Shown here in pieces: positions 33,002-41,664 of a DNA stretch of 64,000 nucleotides; positions within the stretch are counted from its first letter, which is position 1, and each line of letters begins with the position of its first letter. The notes beneath the pieces are model-generated. The model saw nothing but the letters and a program-made list of their open reading frames with translations, was not told the origin of the DNA and ran no database searches. The position numbers were made by a program, and so were the translations under genes. Location of the stretch: positions 2,170,001-2,234,000 of the forward strand of contig NZ_QUMQ01000001.1 of NCBI RefSeq assembly GCF_003387075.1. The letters are read 5' to 3'. Source of the stretch: Asanoa ferruginea (GTDB taxonomy: Bacteria; Actinomycetota; Actinomycetes; Mycobacteriales; Micromonosporaceae).

Positions 33002-33748
33002 GTGTCGCTGCCGCTGCTCGCCGTCGCCGCCGGGATAGCCGGTGCGTGCTGGGGTGCGGTGTTGCCCGGCCTGGTCAGTCGCTTCGCGGTGGAATGGCCG
33101 GAAGACCAGCCGCACCCGCCGCCGTGGCGGCACGGCTGCCCGCACTGTGGCGCCGACCGACTCCAGTGGTGGCGGGCCTCGGGCCGGTGCCCGAACTGCG
33201 GCCGGGCACCCACACCCGGCCGGTGGGTGCTGGTGCCGATCACGGCCGCGGTCTGTGCGGCGACGGCCGCCGCGACCGGGCCGACCGCCGCGCTTCCGGC
33301 ATTTCTGCTGCTCGCCGCCCTCGCCGTCCCGCTGGCCGCCATCGACCTCGCCGTGTTGCGGCTGCCCGACCCGCTCGTCGGCACCCTCTTCGGCGGTGGA
33401 GCGGCCCTGCTCGCCCTCGCCGCGGTCATCGAGGGCGACGGCCCGGCGCTGCTGCGCGCCGGCCTCGCCGCCGCGGCCTGCGGGGCCGGCTATCTGCTGA
33501 TCGCGCTGATCCTGCGGTCCCAACTCGGGTTCGGCGACGTCAAGCTCGGTGCCGCACTCGGCCTGTTCCTTGGCTGGCTCGGCTGGCCGGCCGTGGTCGC
33601 CGGCGTCGTGCTCGCCCCCGTGGTCAACCTGCCTCTGGTGCTCGGCCTGCTGGTCAGCGGCCGGACGGACCGACGGGCGGCGGCGCCGTTCGGCCCGGCG
33701 ATGCTGGCGGCCGCGCTGCTGGCCACCGTTCTTGTCGCCGTTCTTTAG
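33002..33748 (+). CDS. Type IV prepilin peptidase (A24 family)
   Basis: 248 aa. A cytosolic loop with two CxxC pairs (CPHCGA and CPNCGR) lies near the N-terminus, followed by multiple membrane helices. The two catalytic Asp of the A24 family are present: AAIDLAVLRLPDP (about residue 114) and the GxGD motif GFGDVKLG (about 177). It would cleave the Flp prepilin encoded next in the locus, and sometimes methylates it. Start GTG 33002 was chosen as the first start before a membrane helix. A short intergenic leader separates it from the pilin gene. Confidence 0.93.
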   Translation: MSLPLLAVAAGIAGACWGAVLPGLVSRFAVEWPEDQPHPPPWRHGCPHCGADRLQWWRASGRCPNCGRAPTPGRWVLVPITAAVCAATAAATGPTAALPAFLLLAALAVPLAAIDLAVLRLPDPLVGTLFGGGAALLALAAVIEGDGPALLRAGLAAAACGAGYLLIALILRSQLGFGDVKLGAALGLFLGWLGWPAVVAGVVLAPVVNLPLVLGLLVSGRTDRRAAAPFGPAMLAAALLATVLVAVL

Positions 33749-33773
33749 CCGACCGGTCAGAGTTGCCCTCGTT

Positions 33774-33840
33774 TGATCGTGTCGTGGCCGTGTAGCCACA
33801 CTCAGCGATCATCCAGTCCGGATAGCTACCGGCGACGGAC
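33774..33840 (+). promoter_or_regulatory. Structured leader upstream of the flp pilin gene
   Basis: Nested inverted repeats: TGATCG (33774-33779) with CGATCA (33806-33811) enclosing GTGGC/GCCAC (33784-33788 / 33795-33799), then GTCCG/CGGAC (33816-33820 / 33836-33840). The 168-bp gap before flp holds these structures and presumably the pilin promoter. No match to a riboswitch class that I can name. Confidence 0.4.
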
Positions 33841-33916
33841 AGACAGTGATCTCTTCCCGAAACAGACTCATGTGCGTTCCCCCGGCCCTGTCCCGACAGC
33901 ACTGGAGTCATTTCTG

Positions 33917-34114
33917 ATGATCGAGAAGATCAAGCGGTTCGCTGACCGGCGCAATCGCGACCGCGGCGCGAGCGCTACCGAATACGCCCTGATCATGGGG
34001 TTCATCGTGGCCGGCCTCATCGCCATCCTGTTCGTGTTCGGCCCGGCCATCGCCCGGCAGTTCAACTCCGCCTGCGACCGCATCACCCCCGCGGACTCGT
34101 GCGTCACGCCGTAG
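33917..34114 (+). CDS. flp: Flp/TadA-type type IVb pilin
   Basis: 65 aa. The prepilin processing site is clear: positively charged leader, then RGASATEYALIMGF with cleavage expected after Gly17 and Glu22 at +5, then one hydrophobic helix. Such pilins polymerise into Flp fibres used for adhesion and biofilm. A strong hairpin follows directly after the stop, typical for raising the ratio of pilin to assembly proteins. The ribosome-binding site is weak, with GGAG about ten bases upstream. Confidence 0.93.
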   Translation: MIEKIKRFADRRNRDRGASATEYALIMGFIVAGLIAILFVFGPAIARQFNSACDRITPADSCVTP

Positions 34115-34557
34115 TTGCCCCAGGTGAAGCGCCGGCCGGCCACTGTGGCCGGCCGGCCTCTGCCTCCTCCCGCGGCCGGCGGGACCGGGGTGCGGCGGCC
34201 GTCGAGGCGGCCTTCGTCTTCCCCATCCTGCTGATGATCCTTTTCGGGATCATCGACTTTGGACGGATGTTGAACGCCCAGATGAACGTCACCGAAGCGG
34301 CGCAGCAGGGCGCCCGGATCGCGTCGTTCGGCGACCCGCCGGATCAGCGGATCCGGGAGATCGCCGGTGCGGAGGCCACCATCACGACCATCGAGACCTG
34401 CCCGGTCGCGGCGAGCGGTGGGACGGCCGCGGTGGTCGGCGTCAGCTTCCCGTTCGAGTTCGTGACGCCGATCGGCGCGCTCGCTGACCTGCTCGGCGCC
34501 GAAGGGCCGTCGGGCACCGTCACGTTGACCGGCAGCGGGGTCATGCCGTGCTCCTGA
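34099..34557 (+). CDS. tadE: TadE-like pseudopilin
   Basis: 152 aa. After a basic leader the pattern RDRGAAAVEAAFVFPILLMI, followed by GRMLNAQMNVTEAAQQGARI, marks a TadE/TadG-type pseudopilin with a processing site (G-AAAVE). It is thought to help start or stabilise the pilus. The only in-frame start is GTG 34099, which overlaps the end of flp and puts the hairpin inside the coding region; this start is therefore uncertain. GTG overlap with the next gene. Confidence 0.8.
   Translation: MRHAVVAPGEAPAGHCGRPASASSRGRRDRGAAAVEAAFVFPILLMILFGIIDFGRMLNAQMNVTEAAQQGARIASFGDPPDQRIREIAGAEATITTIETCPVAASGGTAAVVGVSFPFEFVTPIGALADLLGAEGPSGTVTLTGSGVMPCS
34131..34157 (+). terminator. Hairpin after flp (attenuator of the downstream tad genes)
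   Basis: Perfect 12-bp arms GCCGGCCGGCCA / TGGCCGGCCGGC with a 3-nt loop. It lies inside the 5' part of the tadE reading frame, so it probably acts by partial termination or by slowing translation of tadE. Confidence 0.75.
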
Positions 34558-35618
34558 GCCGCCGGCGCGGCACCCGTCGCGGCGACCGGGGTGCCGTCGC
34601 GGCCGTCGCGGCCGTGTTCGTCGGCTCCGGTGTCGCGCTCGGGATCTGCGCGCTGGTCGTCGACGTCGGGCTCATCTACGCCGAGCACAAGCAGTTGCAG
34701 ACGGGCGCCGACGCGGCCGCGGTCGAGGTCGCCCGGGTCTGCGCGACCAGCGAGGTGGCGTGTGGCGCACCGGAGAGCGGCGATGCCGCGACGGCGTACG
34801 CCCGGGTGAATGTCCCTGATGGTGAGGCGACGGCGGTGGTGTGCGGTCGCGGCGGCGGGTTGTCGGAATGCCCCGCCGAGTCCGACGCCACCTGCACCGG
34901 GACCGCTCCCGAGACCGGCGTCTACGCCGAGGTACGCACCAGCATTCTGACCGCCGACGGTTCGACGCTGCTGCCGCCGGTGTTCGCGCAGGCGGTCGTC
35001 GACGACTACGACGGTGCGGCCGTCACGGCGTGCGCCCGGGTCACCTGGGGCTCGCCGACGGCCGCGCGGACCCTCGCGCTGACCATCTCCACCTGCGACT
35101 GGAAGCGGATGACCCGCGGCGGCGGCACGTTTCCGTCCACCGAACAGGCGGTCGCGCTCTACACCGACACCGACCCGGCCGCCTGCGGCCGAGGCGGCAC
35201 CGGGCGCGGAGACCCGGGCGGGTTCCGGTGGGTGACCGGCGCCGACAACACCTGCCGGACGGCAGCAGCGACCAGCACACCGGTCCGCGCGACGCTGCCC
35301 GACCAGCGGCCGGACGGTTGCCTGGAGGCGCTCCAGTCGCTGATCGGGAAACCCGGCCAGGCGGTGGCCGTGCCGATCTTCGAGAAGGTGACCGACGCCG
35401 GTGACGGCGGTTTCGCGTACGCCATCCAGGGTGTCGGCGCGTTCGTCGTGACCGGCTGGCAGCTACCCGACTCGGTCGTCAACTCGCCGACCCTGAGCTC
35501 GTGCGGGCCCGGCGTGAGCACCTGCGTATTCGGCTTCTTCACCCGGGCGGTGGTGCCCGGCGGGGGCACGGTCGGCGGGCCTGACCTCGGCGCACAGATC
35601 ACCGCACTCATCGGTTGA
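34548..35618 (+). CDS. TadG-like / pilus assembly protein with Tad helical domain
   Basis: 356 aa. N-terminal leader and hydrophobic helix (DRGAVAAVAAVFVGSGVALG) with the Tad-type helix-loop DVGLIYAEHKQLQTGADAAA, then a large extracytoplasmic domain with several Cys and repeated strand-like segments to the end. It matches TadG/TadE-like pilus-assembly proteins of actinobacteria. GTG start overlaps the TadE stop. The exact role of the C-terminal domain is unknown. Confidence 0.82.
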   Translation: MLLSRRRGTRRGDRGAVAAVAAVFVGSGVALGICALVVDVGLIYAEHKQLQTGADAAAVEVARVCATSEVACGAPESGDAATAYARVNVPDGEATAVVCGRGGGLSECPAESDATCTGTAPETGVYAEVRTSILTADGSTLLPPVFAQAVVDDYDGAAVTACARVTWGSPTAARTLALTISTCDWKRMTRGGGTFPSTEQAVALYTDTDPAACGRGGTGRGDPGGFRWVTGADNTCRTAAATSTPVRATLPDQRPDGCLEALQSLIGKPGQAVAVPIFEKVTDAGDGGFAYAIQGVGAFVVTGWQLPDSVVNSPTLSSCGPGVSTCVFGFFTRAVVPGGGTVGGPDLGAQITALIG

Positions 35619-35651
35619 CCCGGAACAACGAACTGGTAGGGAACGACACAC

Positions 35652-36434
35652 ATGAACCGACGGATCATCGCGGTGTTCGCCGCCGTCGTCGTGGCTGCGG
35701 CCGGGGCGGTCGCCGTCCTGCTGTACGTGCGGTCGGCGGACTCCCGTGCCGTGGCCGGCAAACAGGCGCGCACCGTGCTGGTCGCGGAGAAACAGATCCC
35801 GGCCGGCACCACCGGTCGGGCGCTGCGCGATGGCGGCTACCTGCGGCAGACCCGGATGCCGGCCGAGACGCTGCCCGAGGACACCCTGGGTGCGGTGGAA
35901 GCCGACCTGGACGCGCTGGTCACCACCGCCCCCGTCCAGCGTGGACAGTTGGTGTTGCGGACCATGTTCGGCACCGCGGTCAACCGTTCGGGCATCGCGA
36001 TCCCCGACGGCAAGCTCGCCATCGCCGCGAAGGTCAAGTCGGCCGTGTTCGGTCCCGGCAGCGTGCGGGCGGGCACCCGGGTCGCCATCTTCTACACCTA
36101 CACGCCGTTGAAGCCCGACCAGCGCGACGACGTGTCCGGCACCGGCCTCGAACGCGGCCACGACATCAACAGCATCACCCGGGTGCTGATGACCGACGTC
36201 GAGGTCATCTCCGTCGGCGCCGCGACCGAGGGCGACGGCCTGCCGAAGCCGGCCACCACCAGCTCGCCGAGTGACGTCGCGATGACCTTCGCTCTCGACC
36301 AGCGGCAGGCGGAGATCCTGGCCCACGCCACCGCGCTGGGCGGGCTGCTCAACGTCGGTCTGCTCGGTGACTCCTCAGACGTCAGCCCCGACCGCGGGGT
36401 CGACAACGGCACGCTCTTCGGGAAGTCGCGATGA
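35652..36434 (+). CDS. cpaB: CpaB/RcpC-like Flp pilus assembly protein (SAF domain)
   Basis: 260 aa. One N-terminal membrane helix (about residues 6-26), then a SAF-type domain (VLVAEKQIPAGTTGRALRD, TAPVQRGQLVLR) and a CpaB/RcpC C-terminal region (VRAGTRVAIFYTY, VLMTDVEVISVGA, VAMTFALDQRQAEILAHA). It probably links the pilus machine to the cell wall or stabilises the base of the pilus. ATGA overlap with the next gene. Confidence 0.88.
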   Translation: MNRRIIAVFAAVVVAAAGAVAVLLYVRSADSRAVAGKQARTVLVAEKQIPAGTTGRALRDGGYLRQTRMPAETLPEDTLGAVEADLDALVTTAPVQRGQLVLRTMFGTAVNRSGIAIPDGKLAIAAKVKSAVFGPGSVRAGTRVAIFYTYTPLKPDQRDDVSGTGLERGHDINSITRVLMTDVEVISVGAATEGDGLPKPATTSSPSDVAMTFALDQRQAEILAHATALGGLLNVGLLGDSSDVSPDRGVDNGTLFGKSR

Positions 36435-37591
36435 CCATCCTCTTCGAACCCAACCGGCAGTGGTCGGCGCACCTGGCCGCGATGCTCGGCGGCGGTGTCC
36501 AGGCGGTCGCCCGGATCGAAGACCTGCAACGCTTGCTGGCCGACCTACCCGGCGAGCCGCTGGTCGTCTTCGGGCCCAGCACCCCCACCTCGGTCGCGCT
36601 CGACGTCGCCGCGCAGCAACGGCTGGTGCGGCCCGCCCTCGGTGTCGTGCTGCTCCGCGAACGCCTGGACATGGAGACGATGTCGCAGGCGCTGCGGGCC
36701 GGCGTGCGCGAGGCCGTCGACGCCCATGACACCGAAGGCGTCCGCGCGGCCTGCGGCCGATCGCTGGAAGTGTCGCGGCACCTGAACGGTGCGGTCGCTC
36801 CGGCCGTCGCGGCGCCGGCGGAGGCCAAGATCGTCACCGTGTTCTCCGCCAAGGGCGGCTGCGGCAAGTCCACGTTGGCCACCAACCTGGCGGTCTGCCT
36901 GGCCGACGGTGGACGGCGGCGGGTCTGCCTGGTCGACCTCGACCTCGCGTTCGGCGACGTCGGGATCATGCTCCAGCTCTCCCCCGACCGCGGGATCGCC
37001 GACGTGGTCGCGTCCCGGGACCGGATCGACGCCGGGTTGATCCGGGCGCTGCTGACCCCGTACGCGCCGGGTGTTGATGTGTTGCTCGCTCCTGTCGGAC
37101 CGACCGAGGCGGAGCGGATCGACCGGGAGTTGGTCGTGGCGGTGCTGGCCGCGGTGCGCACCATGGCCGACTTCGTGGTCATCGACACCCCGGCGCACTT
37201 CACCGAGGGCGTGCTGGCCGCGCTCGACGTCACCGACGTGCACGTCCTGGTCGCCACACCCGACGTGCCGGCGCTGAAGAACCTGCGGATCGCGATGGAC
37301 ATGCTCGACCTGCTCGGGCTCGGCAAGGACAACCGGCTGGTGGTGCTCAACCGCAGCGACGCCCGGGTCGGCCTGTCCGGCGCCGACATCGAACGCGTGC
37401 TGCAGAGCCGCACCACCGGACACATCCCGTCGAGCCGCGACGTGCCGATCTCGATCAACCGGGGCACCCCGATCGTGCTCGACAAGCCCAGCCACCCGGT
37501 CAGCAAGGCGATCCGCGACCTGGCATCGGGTCAGATCGCCCAGCAGGGCCGCCGGGAGCGGACCCGCAGCGGCCGGGCCGGTGGGCGATGA
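36431..37591 (+). CDS. cpaE: CpaE/TadZ-like ATPase for Tad pilus positioning
   Basis: 386 aa. Residues 1-125 form an atypical receiver-like domain; residues 130-370 a MinD/ParA-type ATPase with the deviant Walker A SAKGGCGKST (about 139), VCLVDLDLAFGDVG and VVIDTPAHFTEG. CpaE/TadZ proteins localise the Tad apparatus at a cell site. ATGA overlaps on both sides put it in the operon core. The basic C-terminal tail (RRERTRSGRAGGR) could be a membrane or DNA contact. Confidence 0.9.
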   Translation: MTILFEPNRQWSAHLAAMLGGGVQAVARIEDLQRLLADLPGEPLVVFGPSTPTSVALDVAAQQRLVRPALGVVLLRERLDMETMSQALRAGVREAVDAHDTEGVRAACGRSLEVSRHLNGAVAPAVAAPAEAKIVTVFSAKGGCGKSTLATNLAVCLADGGRRRVCLVDLDLAFGDVGIMLQLSPDRGIADVVASRDRIDAGLIRALLTPYAPGVDVLLAPVGPTEAERIDRELVVAVLAAVRTMADFVVIDTPAHFTEGVLAALDVTDVHVLVATPDVPALKNLRIAMDMLDLLGLGKDNRLVVLNRSDARVGLSGADIERVLQSRTTGHIPSSRDVPISINRGTPIVLDKPSHPVSKAIRDLASGQIAQQGRRERTRSGRAGGR

Positions 37592-38952
37592 GCCTGACCG
37601 ACCGGCTCTCCCAGCGCGGGCACGCCGGTGGCGACAGCGGTGCCTGGCCGACAACGCGACCCGGCCGTGGCCCGGGCGTCGGATCGGCGGCCGCCCTGCG
37701 GGTGCGGGTGCACCGCGAGCTGCTGTCGATCCTGGGTCCGCAGCTCTACGACCAGCGCACCGGCCACGAAGCGCTCGAGCAGAAGGTCCGCGAGACCATC
37801 AACGACGTGCTGGCGCGCGACGAGTCGCCGCTGGCGGTCGCCGACCCGGCCCGGATCGCGGCCGAGCTGATCGACGAGATCCTCGGACACGGGCCGGTCG
37901 AGCCGTTGCTCCGCGACCCGGACATCACCGAGATCATGGTGAACGGACCGGACCGGATCTTCGTGGAGCGGTTCGGCCAGATCCACCAGGTCGACGCCTC
38001 GTTCGTCGACGAGGACCACCTTCGCCGGGTCATCGACCGGATCGTCTGGCGGGTGGGCCGGCGGGTCGACGAGGCCAGCCCGATGGTCGACGCCCGCCTC
38101 CCCGACGGCAGCCGCGTCAACGTCGTGTTGCCGCCGATCGCGCTCGACGGCTCGATGCTGACGATCCGCAAGTTCGCCCGCGAGGCGTTCACGGTCGACG
38201 ACCTGATCGGCTTCGGCACGCTCACGCAGGAGGTCGCTCAACTTCTTTACGCATGTGTACGCGGCCGCCTGGACATCGTGATCAGCGGCGGGACGGGTTC
38301 CGGGAAGACGACGACGCTCAACGTGCTGTCCGGTTTCATCCCGCCCACCGAGCGGATCGTCACCATCGAGGACGCGGCCGAACTCCAGCTCCGCCAGGAC
38401 CACGTGCTGCGGCTGGAGGCGCGCCCGCCCAACATCGAGGGCCGCGGCGAGGTGACCATCCGCGACCTGGTCCGCAACTCGCTGCGGATGCGACCCGACC
38501 GGATCGTGATCGGTGAGGTCCGCGACGGCGCCGCCCTCGACCTGCTCCAGGCGATGAACACCGGCCACAATGGATCGCTGACGACCGTGCACGCCAACGC
38601 GCCCCGGGACTCGATCGCCCGGCTCGAGACGATGTCGATGATGGCGGGTCTCGACCTGCCGGTGCGGGCCATCCGCGAGCAGGTGGCCTCCGCCGTCGAC
38701 GTGATCATCCATCAGGACCGCATGCGCGACGGCACCCGGCGGGTCACCCACATCTCCGAGGTGATCGGGATGGAGGGCGAGGTCGTGACGGTGCAGGACC
38801 TGTTCGTCTTCGACCACCGTGCCGGTCTCGACGACCAGGGCCGCCACCGCGGCACGTTGCGATGGACCGGGTTGCGGCCACGGTTCCTGGACACGCTCGC
38901 CGACGCCGGGGTCCCGGTGCCGGCCACCCTGTTCGAGAGCTCGCCGTGGTGA
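37588..38952 (+). CDS. cpaF: CpaF/TadA secretion ATPase
   Basis: 454 aa. A helical N-terminal domain (about 30-110), then the secretion-ATPase core: EIMVNGPDRIFVERFG, Walker A SGGTGSGKTT (about 232), EDAAELQL and Walker B with DRIVIGEVRDGAA (about 304), then NTGHNGSLTTVHANAPRDS. It is the hexameric motor of the Tad pilus. ATGA overlap with cpaE; it ends in a GTGA overlap with tadB. Confidence 0.95.
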   Translation: MSLTDRLSQRGHAGGDSGAWPTTRPGRGPGVGSAAALRVRVHRELLSILGPQLYDQRTGHEALEQKVRETINDVLARDESPLAVADPARIAAELIDEILGHGPVEPLLRDPDITEIMVNGPDRIFVERFGQIHQVDASFVDEDHLRRVIDRIVWRVGRRVDEASPMVDARLPDGSRVNVVLPPIALDGSMLTIRKFAREAFTVDDLIGFGTLTQEVAQLLYACVRGRLDIVISGGTGSGKTTTLNVLSGFIPPTERIVTIEDAAELQLRQDHVLRLEARPPNIEGRGEVTIRDLVRNSLRMRPDRIVIGEVRDGAALDLLQAMNTGHNGSLTTVHANAPRDSIARLETMSMMAGLDLPVRAIREQVASAVDVIIHQDRMRDGTRRVTHISEVIGMEGEVVTVQDLFVFDHRAGLDDQGRHRGTLRWTGLRPRFLDTLADAGVPVPATLFESSPW

Positions 38953-40754
38953 TCCTTCGAGGGCTGCTGGTCGCAGTCGGCGCAGCGGCGATTGTTTTGA
39001 CAGGCTCACCGGCGTACGCGGAGAGCGATCTGCCCGTGTCGGTCGCCGATGTGCGTCCTGGTCAGGTCCGGCTCGTGGCGGCGTTGCCCGGCACTGAAGG
39101 TGGGCGGATCCCGCCGGTCACTGTTTCCCGAGATGGTTACGCGCTGCCCGCCGCGGTCGCTCCTGGCGCCGTCAAAGGGGCGCCGCAGCGCACGCTGACT
39201 GTCGTGGTCGGCCCTGGCGTCGACGGCGCGGCGGTGGCCGCCCTCGCCGGCAGCGTTCCGGCCGATGTCGCGCTCGGGCTGGTCGTCGCGACCGATCCGC
39301 CGGTGGCGGCGGTGCGGCCGACCCGTGATCGTGGCGCGTTCAAGGCCGGGCTCGATGCCCTGGGCGCCGGCAGCGGCGTCGATGTGGTGACCGGCCTGCG
39401 AACCGGTGCGGCGCTCGCTCCCGATGGCGGTGAACGGCGGCTGCTGCTGGTCGCTCGCGGGTCGAGTGGTTCGGTCGCCGGCTCCGCCGGGGTGGATCAG
39501 CGCGTCGACGTGGTCAGTGTCGGTCCGGCCGGTGGGCTCGGCGCACTCGCCTCCGGTGGCGAGGCGCGGGTCGCGACGACCGGAACGCTGGCTGCGGTGC
39601 TGCGCACGGCGGCGACGATGCCGGCGCTGTTCACCATCACAGTGTCGGTGCCACCGGAGCTTTCCGGCGCGGCCGCTTCTCTGCGGGTCACCGCCGGGAC
39701 GGGTGCCGCGCGCAGCAGCGGCGATGTTGATGTGCGGTTCGCGGACGCCCCGGCCTCGCCGGGTGACTCCGGCGGCGGCTCGCGGTCGCTGGTCGACGCC
39801 GTGCAGCCGGGCACCCTCGGCGTCCTGTTCTTCGGCGTGCTGCTGCTCGCCCTGCTGCTGGTTATCTTCGGCGGCAGTGGCACGACCCGGCAGCGCCGGC
39901 TCGAGCAGGTCGAACGGTTCCGGCTCGCCGGGCGCGGCAACGTCAAGGGCACGACGAACGCCGGCCTCGCTGGCACCGTCTCGAGCCTGCCCGGCAAGGT
40001 GGCCGCGGGCGACGGAGAGCGGGTCGCGAAACGGCTCGACGACGCCGACATCACCATGCGTCCCGGGCAGTGGCGGAGCATCCAGGCCGGTGCGGTCGCG
40101 ATGGGCGTCATCGTGCTCGGGATGCAGTTCGGGCTGCTCGGTGGGCTGCTCGGTGGGCTGCTCGGTGGGCTGTTGCCGGCTAGCTATCCGCGGCTGCGGA
40201 GCCGCCGGCGCCGGCAGGCGTTCGCGGACCAACTTCCCGACGCGCTCCAGCTCATCGTCGGGTCGCTGCGCTCGGGCTTCTCCCTGTCACAGGCGCTGGA
40301 CGCGGTCGTCCGTGACGCGCCGCCCGGCCCGCTGGCCGTCGAGTTGGGCCGCGCGATGGGTGAGGTGCGACTGGGCGCCGACCTGTCCGACGCGCTGGAA
40401 CGGGCGGCCGTGCGGGCCGACAACCAGGATCTGGCCTGGGCGGTGATCGCGATCCGGATCCAGCACGAGACCGGCGGCAACCTCGCCGAGACCCTGGACA
40501 CCACCGTGGACACGATCCGCGAGCGCAACCGGCTGCGCCGGCACGTGCGGGCGCTGTCGGCCGAGGGCCGACTGTCCTCGTACCTCCTGCTGGGTCTGCC
40601 CATCGCGATCGCCGCCTGGATGTTCCTGGTCAGCCGCGAATATCTCAGCGTGCTGTGGACCACGGGGACGGGTCTGATCATGCTGGCCGGCGCGGCCCTG
40701 CTCATGGTGTTCGGCGCGTTCTGGATGGCGCGCTGGCTGAAGGTCGAGGTCTAG
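38949..40754 (+). CDS. tadB: TadB-like inner-membrane platform protein with N-terminal extracytoplasmic domain
   Basis: 601 aa, almost twice a classical TadB. A signal-peptide-like helix (cleavage near SPAYA) is followed by an extracytoplasmic, Ala/Gly/Val-rich domain of about 260 residues with a weak von Willebrand A character (LTVVVGPGVDGAAVAALAG), a membrane helix near 295-312, and then the GspF/TadB domain (about 400-590: FADQLPDALQLIVGSLRSGF, then IRIQHETGGNLAETLDTTVD). Three perfect 12-bp repeats (GGGCTGCTCGGT, 40131-40166) encode a GLLGGLLGG membrane stretch. GTGA overlap with cpaF; GTG 38946 is an alternative start. Confidence 0.87.
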   Translation: MILRGLLVAVGAAAIVLTGSPAYAESDLPVSVADVRPGQVRLVAALPGTEGGRIPPVTVSRDGYALPAAVAPGAVKGAPQRTLTVVVGPGVDGAAVAALAGSVPADVALGLVVATDPPVAAVRPTRDRGAFKAGLDALGAGSGVDVVTGLRTGAALAPDGGERRLLLVARGSSGSVAGSAGVDQRVDVVSVGPAGGLGALASGGEARVATTGTLAAVLRTAATMPALFTITVSVPPELSGAAASLRVTAGTGAARSSGDVDVRFADAPASPGDSGGGSRSLVDAVQPGTLGVLFFGVLLLALLLVIFGGSGTTRQRRLEQVERFRLAGRGNVKGTTNAGLAGTVSSLPGKVAAGDGERVAKRLDDADITMRPGQWRSIQAGAVAMGVIVLGMQFGLLGGLLGGLLGGLLPASYPRLRSRRRRQAFADQLPDALQLIVGSLRSGFSLSQALDAVVRDAPPGPLAVELGRAMGEVRLGADLSDALERAAVRADNQDLAWAVIAIRIQHETGGNLAETLDTTVDTIRERNRLRRHVRALSAEGRLSSYLLLGLPIAIAAWMFLVSREYLSVLWTTGTGLIMLAGAALLMVFGAFWMARWLKVEV

Positions 40755-41651
40755 ATGCTGCTGATCATCGGATTGGTCGCGGTTGTCGGCGGCCTCGGCG
40801 TCGCGGCCGTTGTGCTGACCGCGGGCGGCCCACACGACGCCGTCACCCGCACGATCAAGACCGTCGACCAGGGGTACCGCGTCGCGGGCGCGAACCCCGC
40901 ACGGTCCGAACCGGCGACGCTGGTCCCTGGTTCCTACGCGCTGGGTCGCGCGTTGAGCCCCGGTGGCGCGTCCGCATGGCTGTCCCGGCGGCTGGACCAG
41001 GCCGGCAACCCGTCCTGGCTGAGCGTGCCCAAGGTGACCGCCTACCAGGGCCTGCTCGCGGTCGTCGGGTGCGGCGCCGGCCTCGGGTTGGCGATCATGT
41101 TCGCGCGGCCGCTGATGTGGCTGGTGTGGGCCCTGGTCGGCGCTGCCGTGGGGTTCGCCGCGCCGGCCCTGCTGGTGCTGCACCTCGCGCAGGAACGCCA
41201 GGAACTCGTCCGCCGCACTCTGCCCGATGTGTTGGACACGCTGGTGGTGACCGTCGAGGCCGGTCTTGGTTTCGAGGCGGCGATGGCGCAGGTGGTCCGC
41301 AACGGGCGCGGCCCGATGGTCGGCGAGTTCGCCCGGGTCCTGCACGAGATGCAGATCGGGCGGGCCCGGGTCGACGCGCTGCGCGAGATGGCGGCCCGCA
41401 CCACGATCACCGAGTTGCGGGCATTCGCGTCGGCAGTCGCGCAGGCCACGACGCTGGGCATCCCGATCGGCAAGGTGCTGCGCCAGCAGGCGGCCGAGAT
41501 GCGCCTACGCCGCAGTCAACGCGCCGAGGAGCAGGCCCAGAAGGTACCCGTGAAGATCCTGTTCCCAATGATCTTCTGCATCTTCCCGGCCCTGTTCGTG
41601 GTCGTGATCGGCCCGGCCGCGATCAAGATCATGCAGGCGTTCGGTGGCTGA
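40755..41651 (+). CDS. tadC: TadC-like inner-membrane platform protein
   Basis: 298 aa. Membrane helices near the N-terminus and C-terminus flank the GspF-type core: RTLPDVLDTLVVTVEAGLGF, EFARVLHEMQIGRARVDALR, and VKILFPMIFCIFPALFVVVI at the end. With TadB it forms the membrane platform on which the pilus is assembled. The start codon follows the tadB stop directly. It is the last gene of the Tad block; 13 bp later begins a convergent regulator gene. Confidence 0.9.
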   Translation: MLLIIGLVAVVGGLGVAAVVLTAGGPHDAVTRTIKTVDQGYRVAGANPARSEPATLVPGSYALGRALSPGGASAWLSRRLDQAGNPSWLSVPKVTAYQGLLAVVGCGAGLGLAIMFARPLMWLVWALVGAAVGFAAPALLVLHLAQERQELVRRTLPDVLDTLVVTVEAGLGFEAAMAQVVRNGRGPMVGEFARVLHEMQIGRARVDALREMAARTTITELRAFASAVAQATTLGIPIGKVLRQQAAEMRLRRSQRAEEQAQKVPVKILFPMIFCIFPALFVVVIGPAAIKIMQAFGG

Positions 41652-41664
41652 CGTGCTTGTTCGC

